The notes: generated from the sequence alone by a model not told the origin. 5,836 bases of DNA from CAZGSV01 sp964528605 (GCA_964528605.1 CAZGSV010000157.1:1-5836); one strand, 5' to 3'. Positions 1-5,836 are shown, counted from the stretch's first letter. A program made the numbers and translations.

Positions 1-347
1 CATCCTGCTCGTCGGGTGCGACGATCCAGGTGAGTGTGGCGGGTGCGGTCAGCGGAGCGACTGGGCCTGAGGAGGAGCAGGCGGAGTTCGCGGCGGAGGA
101 CCTCGCGCGGAGCCCGATGAACGGGGTCTTGTATGCGGCACCGACGCCTGGCGCGGACCCTTATGTAAGTGTGGGGGACTTCGTTGAGGTAGGGCAGGTG
201 CTATGCATTATCGAGGCGATGAAGACGTTCAACGAGGTGTGCGCGGAGTGGGCGGGGACGGTGGCAGCGGTGTTAGTTGAGAACGAGCAAGCCGTTAAAG
301 AGGGGGAGCCGCTAATGGTGATAGCACGGGAGGAGCAGGGGCAATGA
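1..347 (+). CDS. accB: Biotin carboxyl carrier protein of acetyl-CoA carboxylase, 5'-truncated by window edge
   Basis: AccB carries the biotin that is carboxylated by AccC and then donates CO2 to acetyl-CoA, giving malonyl-CoA for fatty-acid synthesis. The reading frame (first full codon at 3) is open to the left edge. A GTG at 30 could be read as a start, but the residues before it (SCSSGATIQV) resemble the strand that precedes the linker in AccB proteins, so the gene very probably begins upstream. About 114 residues are visible against the usual 150-170. Numbering from the GTG, the biotinyl domain spans about 28-99: SPMNGVLYAAPTPGADPYV, then the biotinylation motif EAMKT with the acceptor Lys65 (codon 222-224). 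The residues after the lysine (TFNEV) differ from the common LMNEI. The linker is acidic rather than Ala/Pro-rich. The stop codon overlaps the hom start. No accC follows, although it often does. Family assignment is firm; the true start is not visible. Confidence 0.95.
   Translation, partial: SCSSGATIQVSVAGAVSGATGPEEEQAEFAAEDLARSPMNGVLYAAPTPGADPYVSVGDFVEVGQVLCIIEAMKTFNEVCAEWAGTVAAVLVENEQAVKEGEPLMVIAREEQGQ
328..335 (+). promoter_or_regulatory. Shine-Dalgarno site for hom
   Basis: GGGAGGAG lies inside the last codons of accB, 8 bases before the ATG at 344. It supports that ATG as the hom start and fits translational coupling through the ATGA overlap. Confidence 0.7.
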
Positions 348-1639
348 GGTCGCAGTTGAACGTGGCGCTGCTGGGGTGCGGCAACGTGGGGTCGGGGGTG
401 GTGGAGGTGCTGGCGAGCAATGGGGAGACGATAGCGCAGCGTGCGGGGCTGCCGATTGAGATAGTGGGGATCGCGGTGCGCGATCCTAACAAGCCGCGGA
501 GCCTGTCGGTGGATCGGCGGCTGCTAACCACGGATGCGGCGGGTCTGGTGCGGCGGGAGGAGGTGGATTGTGTGGTGGAGTGCATTGGGGGATTGGAGCC
601 GGCTTACGACTTGGTGATGAGCGCGCTGGAGCAGGGGAAAAGCGTGGTGACGGCGAACAAGGAACTGATCGCGAAGAGGGGAAAGGACCTGTTCGAGGCG
701 GCGGACCAGATGGAGGTGGACCTGCTCTTTGAGGGGAGCGTGGCGGGGGGGATTCCGGTGGTGCACGCGCTCAAGGAGTCGCTGGCGGGGAATCAGGTCA
801 CGGAGATGCTGGGGATCCTGAACGGCACGACGAACTACGTCTTGACGCGGATGAGCGAACGGGGGGAGTCGCTGGAGTCGGCGCTGGGCGAGGCGCAGCG
901 GCTGAGGTACGCGGAGAAGGACCCAACGGACGACATCTCGGGGACCGACGCCGCTTACAAGCTGGCGATACTGGCTTCGATAGCCTTTTCCTCGCGCATG
1001 GCGGTGGAGGACATCTTCAAGGAGGGGATCGAGGCGATCACGCCCGCGGACCTGAGGTATGCGGCCGAGCAAGGGTATGTGGTGAAGTTGCTGGCGATCG
1101 CGCGGGCGGCGGAGGGAGGGGAGATAGAGTTGCGGGTGCACCCGGCGCTGGTGCCGCAGCGGCATCCGATCGCGGCGGTGAAGGGGCACTACAACGCGGT
1201 GTTCGTGCGCGGGAACGCGGTGGGTGAGGTGATGCTCTACGGGCAGGGGGCGGGGAGCCTGCCGACCGGGAGCGCGGTGGTGGGGGACATCATTTCGGTG
1301 GCCAGGAACTTCCGCAGCGGGGCGCGCGGGAGAGTGGCATGCACGTGTCACGACCAGCGCAAGGTGCTGGATATGGCGAAGATAGAGACGCGGTATTACG
1401 TGCGGATGGGGGTGAAGGACCGGCCGGGCGTGCTCGGGGCGACGGCGACGGTGTTTGGGAAGCATCGAGTGAGCATCGCGTCGGTGGTGCAGAAGCGCTC
1501 GGCCATGGATGTGGCGGAGATTGTGTGGGTGACGCATTTGGTGCAGGAGGCCAATGTGCGGGGCGCGCTGGAGGAGTTGCGGGGGTTGCCGGTGGTGCAG
1601 GAGATAGGGGCGGTAATCCGCGTAGAGGAAGAGGAATGA
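344..1639 (+). CDS. hom: Homoserine dehydrogenase with C-terminal ACT domain
   Basis: This enzyme reduces L-aspartate-4-semialdehyde to L-homoserine with NAD(P)H, the branch step towards threonine and methionine. The 431 residues are the normal length for the monofunctional ACT-containing form. Seen in order: an N-terminal Rossmann fold with GCGNVG at 11-16; VTANKELIA at 102-110 with the conserved Lys106; GILNGTTNY at 157-165; the catalytic and homoserine-binding segment YAEKDPTDDISG (189-200) followed by Asp202 and Lys206 of DAAYK; and an ACT domain at about 350-427 (YYVRMGVKDRPGVLGATATVF), which in the family gives feedback control, usually by threonine. One residue is odd: position 188 is Arg (AGG, 905-907) where the family signature has Gly (LGYAE). 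The ATG is backed by a good Shine-Dalgarno site. The acidic EEEE tail is encoded by the ribosome-binding site of thrC, which follows after one base. Confidence 0.97.
   Translation: MRSQLNVALLGCGNVGSGVVEVLASNGETIAQRAGLPIEIVGIAVRDPNKPRSLSVDRRLLTTDAAGLVRREEVDCVVECIGGLEPAYDLVMSALEQGKSVVTANKELIAKRGKDLFEAADQMEVDLLFEGSVAGGIPVVHALKESLAGNQVTEMLGILNGTTNYVLTRMSERGESLESALGEAQRLRYAEKDPTDDISGTDAAYKLAILASIAFSSRMAVEDIFKEGIEAITPADLRYAAEQGYVVKLLAIARAAEGGEIELRVHPALVPQRHPIAAVKGHYNAVFVRGNAVGEVMLYGQGAGSLPTGSAVVGDIISVARNFRSGARGRVACTCHDQRKVLDMAKIETRYYVRMGVKDRPGVLGATATVFGKHRVSIASVVQKRSAMDVAEIVWVTHLVQEANVRGALEELRGLPVVQEIGAVIRVEEEE
1625..1635 (+). promoter_or_regulatory. Tandem Shine-Dalgarno-like repeats for thrC
   Basis: Two GAGGA copies (1625-1629 and 1631-1635) sit 11 and 5 bases before the thrC ATG at 1641. 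They also encode the Glu-rich end of hom, so the hom tail sequence may be shaped by its ribosome-binding role. The purine run supports 1641 as the start. Confidence 0.6.
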
Positions 1640-1640
1640 G

Positions 1641-2705
1641 ATGGCCTGGCCCGGAGTGATCGAGGCGTATCGGGACTTGCTGCCGCTGGCGGCGGATTGC
1701 CAGGCGGTGACGCTGCTGGAGGGCAACACGCCGCTGATTCCGCTGCGGGCGGTGTCGAAGCGGCTGGGGGGGCGGGCGGAGGTATTCGGCAAGTACGAGG
1801 GCATGAACCCGACGGCCTCGTTCAAGGATCGCGGGATGACGGTGGCGGTTTCGCAGGCGGCCTATGAGGGGGCGAAGGCGACCATCTGCGCTTCGACGGG
1901 CAACACGGCGGCTTCGGCGGCGGCGTATTCGACGCGGGCGGGGATGGTGGCGGCGGTGGTGGTGCAGGAGAAGGGCGTAGCGCTTGGGAAGTTGGCGCAG
2001 GCGCTGAGTCACGGGGCGAGGGTGGTAGGTATCAGGGGGAACTTTGACGTGGCGCTCAGGCTGGTGCGGGAGATCGTGGAGCGGTATCCGGTGGCGCTGG
2101 TGAATTCGATCAACCCCTACCGGCTGGAGGGCCAGAAGACGGCCGCATTCGAGATCTGCGACGTATTGGGAGAGGCGCCGGAGTTCCATGCGCTGCCGGT
2201 TGGCAACGCAGGCAACATCACGGCGTATTGGATGGGCTATCGGGAGTATCAGGGGATGGGCAAGGCGCGGCGGCTGCCGCGGATACTGGGGTTTCAGGCC
2301 GAGGGGGCGGCGCCGCTGGTGCTGGGGCACCCGGTAGAGGACCCGCAGACGGTGGCGACGGCGATCAAGATCGGCAATCCGGCGAGCGGGGCGCGGGCGC
2401 TGGCGGCGAGGGACGAATCGCAGGGACTGATCACCACGGTCACCGATGAGGAGATTCTGGCTGCCTACCGGCTGCTGGGCGCGGAGGAGGGTGTGTTTGT
2501 GGAGCCGGCTTCGGCGGCTTCGGTGGCGGGGGTGTTGAAGTTGGGTGCGCAGGGGTACTTCCAGCAGGCAGGTGGCGGGAGGGTCGTCTGCACGCTGACC
2601 GGCCACGGGCTGAAGGACCCGGACATCGCGGTGAAACTGGCCGCTCCACACGCGGTAGTGGAACCGGCGGTGGAGGCGGTGGCCGAGGCGATTGGGGTAG
2701 CGTAG
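1641..2705 (+). CDS. thrC: Threonine synthase (PLP-dependent)
   Basis: Threonine synthase converts O-phospho-L-homoserine and water to L-threonine and phosphate, the last step of threonine synthesis, in the cytoplasm. The 354 residues match the short form (about 350 residues) of fold-type II PLP enzymes rather than the longer E. coli or yeast type. Seen: EGNTPLIPL at 27-35; NPTASFKDRGM at 56-66 with Lys62 as the Schiff-base lysine; STGNTAASAAAY at 85-96; the phosphate-binding loop GNAGN at 188-192; VEPASAAS at 287-294; and TGHGLKDP at 320-327. It follows hom by one base and clearly works with it. The substrate must come from a homoserine kinase; no thrB of the GHMK type lies in the window, and the ApgM-like gene downstream is the candidate. 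Isoleucine is coded by AUA only once in 15, unlike hom and tilS. Confidence 0.97.
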   Translation: MAWPGVIEAYRDLLPLAADCQAVTLLEGNTPLIPLRAVSKRLGGRAEVFGKYEGMNPTASFKDRGMTVAVSQAAYEGAKATICASTGNTAASAAAYSTRAGMVAAVVVQEKGVALGKLAQALSHGARVVGIRGNFDVALRLVREIVERYPVALVNSINPYRLEGQKTAAFEICDVLGEAPEFHALPVGNAGNITAYWMGYREYQGMGKARRLPRILGFQAEGAAPLVLGHPVEDPQTVATAIKIGNPASGARALAARDESQGLITTVTDEEILAAYRLLGAEEGVFVEPASAASVAGVLKLGAQGYFQQAGGGRVVCTLTGHGLKDPDIAVKLAAPHAVVEPAVEAVAEAIGVA

Positions 2706-2711
2706 CGCAGA

Positions 2712-2718
2712 AGGGAGG
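2712..2718 (+). promoter_or_regulatory. Strong Shine-Dalgarno site for purC
   Basis: AGGGAGG lies in the 20-base thrC-purC gap, the longest gap of the window, with a 7-base spacer to the ATG at 2726. This fixes the purC start and suggests purC can be translated independently of thrC. Confidence 0.75.
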
Positions 2719-2725
2719 CGGCGGC

Positions 2726-3610
2726 ATGAGCGAGACACTGAGTTACGCGGAGTTTCCCGGGCTGCGGCTATGGAAACGGGGCAAGGTGCGCGACATTTTC
2801 GCGCTCGACGGCGCGCTCATGATCGTCGCGACCGACCGGATCAGCGTCTTTGACGTGGTGCTGCCGACGCCCATACCTGAGAAGGGGCGAGTGCTGACGC
2901 AGATGACGTTGGGGTGGCTGGGCCTGACCAAGGACCTGGTGCCTAACCACTTGATCGCGGCGGAACTGTCGGAGGTCCAGGGCTTGCCGAAGGAGGCGCA
3001 GGAGTGCCTGGCCGGGCGGGCGATGGTGGTGCGCGCGGCGGAGGTGACTCCGCTAGAATGCGTGGTGCGGGGGTACCTGGCGGGAGACGGCTGGAAGTCG
3101 TATCAGGAGAGCGGGGAGATCTGCGGGGTGCGGCTGCCGCGTGGGATGGTGGAGAGCCAAGAGTTGCCGGAGCCCATATTCACACCGACCACCAAGGCGG
3201 AGAGCGGACACGATCAGAGGCTGACGATGGAGGAGGCGGTGGTGCTGGCGGGGAGGGAGACGGCGGAGGAGTGCCGGGAGAGGGCGCTGGCGCTCTACCG
3301 GTTCGCGCGGGACTACGCCTATGAGCGGGGGCTGATAGTTGCCGATACCAAGTTCGAGTTTGGCCGGTGGGAGGGGGAACTGATGGTGGTGGACGAGGTG
3401 CTCACGCCGGACTCGAGCCGGTTCTGGGATTTGAGCGACTATGAGCCGGGGCGGGCGCAGCGGAGTTTCGACAAGCAGCCGGTGCGTGACTATACGGAGG
3501 GTTTGGGCTGGGACAAGACGGCGCCGGGGCCGGAGTTGCCGCCGGAGGTGGTGAGGCAGACGAGGGAGCGCTATCTGGAGTGTCAGCGGCGGCTCTTCGG
3601 GGGGGCGTAG
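2726..3610 (+). CDS. purC: Phosphoribosylaminoimidazole-succinocarboxamide (SAICAR) synthase
   Basis: PurC joins L-aspartate to CAIR using ATP, giving SAICAR in de novo purine synthesis. At 294 residues it is the longer, yeast-Ade1-like form rather than the roughly 240-residue E. coli-like form. Seen: RGKVRDIF at 18-25 (nucleotide-binding strand and loop); ATDRISVFD at 35-43; ECVVRGYLAGDGWKSY at 111-126, the family signature with the substrate-binding Arg115; ADTKFEFG at 206-213; and VVDEVLTPDSSRFW at 221-234, with acidic and DSSR residues of the active site. The C-terminal extension SFDKQPVRDYTEGLGWDK (247-264) is typical of the long form. It sits between thrC and the candidate homoserine kinase, which is not a pathway link except that both purine and threonine synthesis draw on aspartate. 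No other pur gene is in view. Confidence 0.97.
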   Translation: MSETLSYAEFPGLRLWKRGKVRDIFALDGALMIVATDRISVFDVVLPTPIPEKGRVLTQMTLGWLGLTKDLVPNHLIAAELSEVQGLPKEAQECLAGRAMVVRAAEVTPLECVVRGYLAGDGWKSYQESGEICGVRLPRGMVESQELPEPIFTPTTKAESGHDQRLTMEEAVVLAGRETAEECRERALALYRFARDYAYERGLIVADTKFEFGRWEGELMVVDEVLTPDSSRFWDLSDYEPGRAQRSFDKQPVRDYTEGLGWDKTAPGPELPPEVVRQTRERYLECQRRLFGGA

Positions 3611-3611
3611 G

Positions 3612-4799
3612 GTGAAGTATCTGCTGGTCGTGCCTGATGGGCTGGCAGACCGGCCGAGCCCGCAGTTGGACGGGCGGACGGTGCTGCAGGTGGCCGAGGC
3701 GCCGAACATGCACCGGCTGGCGCAACATGGGCGGGTCGGGGTGGCGCGCACGATACCGGAGGGGATGAGCCCGGGGAGCGACGTGGCGATGATGAGCATT
3801 CTGGGGCACGATCCACGGCGGTATTACACGGGGCGAGGACCGCTCGAGGCGGCCGGGCGGGGGGTGGGGCTGGAGGAGGACGACGTCGTTTACCGCTGCA
3901 ACCTGATTGCGACCGATGGCGAGCGGCTGCTGGATTATGCCGCGGGGCACATTGGGTCGGAGGAGGCGGCGGCGCTGATGGAGTTGGTGAACGAGAAGTT
4001 GGGGTCGTCGCGGCGGCGGTTCATCCCGGGGGTCTCGTACCGGCACTTGCTGGTGTGGAGCAACGGCCCGGTGGAGGTGAGGTGCACTCCTCCGCACGAT
4101 GTGGTTGGCGAGGCGCTTGAGGAGCAGATGCCCGAGGGCGAACGAGAGGGCGAGTTGCGGCAGATGCTGTGGGATTCGTATGAGTTGCTGGACCGGCATC
4201 CGATCAACGTGAGGCGGAAGGAAGCGGAGCAGCAGCCGGCCAACATGATCTGGCCTTGGGGACAGGGGAAAACGCCTGTCCTGCCGAGTTTCCCTATGCG
4301 ATGGGGAGTGCAGGGGGTGGCGATAACGGCGGTGGACTTGGTGCGGGGTTTGGCGCGGCTGATTGATCTGGAAGTGGTCGAGGTTCCAGGGGCGACAGGG
4401 TACCTGGACACGAACTACGAGGGGAAAGCGCGGGCGGCGGTGCATGCGTTGGCGGAGAGGGACTTCGTGATGGTGCACGTGGAGGCGACAGACGAGGCCG
4501 GGCACAGCGGGAAGACGGAACTCAAGGTGAAGGCGGCGGAGGAGTTTGACCGCAGGATGTTGGGGGTGTTGTTGGATGGGCTGGGGGCCGTAGGGGAGTA
4601 TCGGTTGCTGGTGCTTCCGGACCATGCGACGCCGCTTCAGGTGCGCACGCACGTTGGGGACCCGGTGCCCTTTGTGCTCTACGAGAGCGGAGGGCGGAGC
4701 GGCGGGGGCGCTGAGGAGTTCACGGAGGACATCTGCGCGAGCCAGGGGGTTCCGCACGTTGAGGGGCATGAGTTGATGAGGGTGCTGATGGGGTCTTGA
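3612..4799 (+). CDS. apgM: Cofactor-independent phosphoglycerate mutase family protein (ApgM-like); proposed homoserine kinase
   Basis: A 395-residue member of the alkaline-phosphatase superfamily, archaeal-type 2,3-bisphosphoglycerate-independent phosphoglycerate mutase group. All seven expected metal-site residues can be placed: Asp9 (VPDG), Ser56 (SPGSDVA, the phosphorylated serine), Asp294 and His298 (HVEATDEAGHSG), Asp337 and His338 (LPDHATP) and His347 (RTH). Other landmarks are GRGPLEA (74-80), NMIWPWGQGKTP (211-222) and GATGYLDTNYEGK (260-272). As I recall the families, the WPWGQGK segment marks the bacterial subfamily modelled as 'proposed homoserine kinase' (TIGR02535), whereas archaeal ApgM has a different segment there. 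That subfamily occurs in genomes lacking thrB, often beside threonine genes, as here with hom and thrC. The alternative is true mutase activity (3-phosphoglycerate to 2-phosphoglycerate) in glycolysis. The start is GTG, one base after the purC stop, with no good Shine-Dalgarno site, so coupling to purC is likely. Family firm; substrate unproven. Confidence 0.9.
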   Translation: MKYLLVVPDGLADRPSPQLDGRTVLQVAEAPNMHRLAQHGRVGVARTIPEGMSPGSDVAMMSILGHDPRRYYTGRGPLEAAGRGVGLEEDDVVYRCNLIATDGERLLDYAAGHIGSEEAAALMELVNEKLGSSRRRFIPGVSYRHLLVWSNGPVEVRCTPPHDVVGEALEEQMPEGEREGELRQMLWDSYELLDRHPINVRRKEAEQQPANMIWPWGQGKTPVLPSFPMRWGVQGVAITAVDLVRGLARLIDLEVVEVPGATGYLDTNYEGKARAAVHALAERDFVMVHVEATDEAGHSGKTELKVKAAEEFDRRMLGVLLDGLGAVGEYRLLVLPDHATPLQVRTHVGDPVPFVLYESGGRSGGGAEEFTEDICASQGVPHVEGHELMRVLMGS

Positions 4800-5836
4800 G
4801 GGATACGCTGGCGGAGAAGGTGTGGGAGGCGGCAAGGCGGGAGGGGCTGTTTAGTGCGGGCGAGGGGGTAGTGGTGGGGGTCTCGGGCGGTCCCGACTCC
4901 ACGGTGCTGGCGGCGGTGTTGGCTGGGGATGCCGAGGGGCTGGGTTTGCGGCTGCATCTGGCGCACTTGAACCACGGTTGGCGCGGGGCGGAGTCGGACC
5001 GGGACGAGGCGGCGGCGAAGGCGCTGGCGGAGAGGCTGGGGTTGCCGATCACGATAGCGAGGCTCAGACGCGCGCAAGGCGGCAAGGAACGCACGGAGGA
5101 GGGGGCGCGGGAGGCCCGCTACCGTTTCCTCAAGCGGGTGGCGAAGGAAGTGGGCGCGACGAAGGTGGTGGTAGGGCACACGGCGGATGACCAGGTGGAG
5201 ACGGTTCTGCTGAACCTGACCCGCGGGGGGGGACCAAGGGGGATGGCGGGGATGCCGTTCTTGAAGGACGGCTGGCTGGGGCGGCCGCTGCTGGGGATAT
5301 GGCGCAAGGAGATACTGGCTTACTGCGCGAGGCGGCGTCTGCCCTATGTCGAGGACAGCAGCAATGTGGACGAGCGTTATGCCAGGAACTGGGTGCGGGT
5401 GCGCCTGTTGCCGTTGCTGGAGGAGCGTTTTGGGGCCAAGGTGAAGGAAAACATCTGGCGCAGCGCGGGGCTGGCGGGGGGGCTGAGCCGGGCGCTGGAG
5501 GCCTGGGAAGGGGAAGGGCTGGCGGGGGTGTGGGCGCGGGAGGCTGATGGCGTGACGGTGCGGGTGGAGGATTTGGCGCGCTTGCCGGAGGCTCTCCGCT
5601 GGGCGGTGCTGCACAGTTGCGTGCGCGCGGCGAGCGAGGGGGCACGCGATGTGGGTTTGGAGCACATTCGGGCGTTGGACGAGTTGTGCCGGCAGACGGC
5701 GGGAACGAAGGAGCGACACCTGCCGCATGGTGTTCGGGCGCGGCGAGAGTACGGTATACTGAGAATAAAGAGAGTCTCGCATGCTACGGCGGGCGCTGTG
5801 GCAGAATGGGGCCCTCTGGCGATGGCGGTTCCCGGT
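4796..5836 (+). CDS. tilS: tRNA(Ile)-lysidine synthase, 3'-truncated by window edge
   Basis: TilS uses ATP and lysine to turn C34 of the CAU-anticodon tRNA(Ile) into lysidine, so that it reads AUA as isoleucine instead of AUG as methionine. The frame is open from 4796 to the right edge (347 residues; the family is usually 420-460). The start is inferred as TTG at 4796: an in-frame stop lies at 4769-4771, no ATG or GTG lies between, and TTG gives the expected N-terminal helix of about 25 residues before the PP-loop. Seen: VSGGPDS at 29-35 (ATP pyrophosphatase loop); LNHGWRG at 58-64; EEGAREARYRFL at 101-112; GHTADDQVETVLLNLTRGGGPRGMAGM at 127-153; RPLLGIWRKEI at 163-173; and EDSSN with RYARNWVRVRLLPLL at 186-208. 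The visible end (WGPLAMAVPG) looks like the linker into the C-terminal substrate-binding domain, which is cut off. Start and upstream stop overlap as TTGA. Five of its eight isoleucines are AUA. Confidence 0.95.
   Translation, partial: MRDTLAEKVWEAARREGLFSAGEGVVVGVSGGPDSTVLAAVLAGDAEGLGLRLHLAHLNHGWRGAESDRDEAAAKALAERLGLPITIARLRRAQGGKERTEEGAREARYRFLKRVAKEVGATKVVVGHTADDQVETVLLNLTRGGGPRGMAGMPFLKDGWLGRPLLGIWRKEILAYCARRRLPYVEDSSNVDERYARNWVRVRLLPLLEERFGAKVKENIWRSAGLAGGLSRALEAWEGEGLAGVWAREADGVTVRVEDLARLPEALRWAVLHSCVRAASEGARDVGLEHIRALDELCRQTAGTKERHLPHGVRARREYGILRIKRVSHATAGAVAEWGPLAMAVPG

Noticed and set aside
30..32. GTG at 30 as the true start of accB
   Set aside because: The frame is open to the left edge with AccB-like residues before it, no Shine-Dalgarno site precedes it, and the protein would be unusually short.
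524..1825. 433-residue open frame on the minus strand opposite hom
   Set aside because: It is rich in Arg, His, Pro and Leu with no recognisable motif, and lies antisense to a clear homoserine dehydrogenase. Long antisense frames are expected when the coding strand lacks TTA, CTA and TCA.
2706..2725. Terminator or promoter in the thrC-purC gap
   Set aside because: The gap is only 20 bases, holds just a ribosome-binding site, and shows no inverted repeat with a T run.
1290..2738. 482-residue open frame on the minus strand opposite hom and thrC
   Set aside because: It spans two real genes, has a low-complexity Arg/Pro/His composition and no domain. It is a shadow of the GC-rich coding strand.
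3402..4835. 477-residue open frame on the minus strand opposite purC and the ApgM-like gene
   Set aside because: Same biased composition. It crosses the borders of well-supported genes and has no family resemblance.
5750..5775. AT-rich pocket with TATACT (5755-5760), a possible -10 promoter element inside tilS
   Set aside because: No matching -35 box lies 16-18 bases upstream and no extended -10 TG is present. The bases encode REYGILRIKR, a segment typical of TilS, so coding explains it.
4679..5782. 367-residue open frame on the minus strand opposite tilS
   Set aside because: The plus-strand frame here carries the full set of TilS motifs, while the minus-strand product is Arg/Pro/Gln-rich with none.

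Overview
This window is a tightly packed, single-direction (+ strand) run of six bacterial housekeeping genes from a high-GC genome. In order they are the 3' part of accB (biotin carboxyl carrier protein), hom (homoserine dehydrogenase), thrC (threonine synthase), purC (SAICAR synthase), an ApgM-like gene of the alkaline-phosphatase superfamily (annotated either as cofactor-independent phosphoglycerate mutase or as 'proposed homoserine kinase'), and the 5' part of tilS (tRNA(Ile)-lysidine synthase). No stretch over 20 bases lies between genes. I see no RNA gene, mobile element, CRISPR array, terminator or convincing promoter.

Layout: accB enters from the left edge and overlaps hom by 4 bases (ATGA, 344-347). 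hom and thrC are 1 base apart. thrC and purC are 20 bases apart, with a strong Shine-Dalgarno site. purC and the ApgM-like gene are 1 base apart, the latter starting with GTG. The ApgM-like gene overlaps tilS by 4 bases (TTGA, 4796-4799), and tilS starts with TTG and runs off the right edge. This spacing implies one transcript with translational coupling.

How the genes work together: hom makes homoserine from aspartate semialdehyde and thrC makes threonine from O-phosphohomoserine. The kinase step between them (normally ThrB) is missing from the window. The ApgM-like protein belongs by its motifs to the bacterial subfamily long proposed to be a non-homologous homoserine kinase, so hom, thrC and this gene may complete the path from aspartate semialdehyde to threonine. 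purC (purine synthesis, aspartate-consuming), accB (fatty-acid synthesis) and tilS (reading of AUA codons) look like co-transcribed core functions.

Organism: composition is unusual. The coding strand is very rich in G over C, glycine is mostly GGG (32 of 42 in hom by hand count), and AUA makes up about a quarter of isoleucine codons despite high GC. The gene order and AccB variant suggest an uncultivated or poorly sampled bacterial lineage (Armatimonadota-like or another Terrabacteria group is only a guess). I found no clearly novel system. The best lead is the candidate homoserine kinase.
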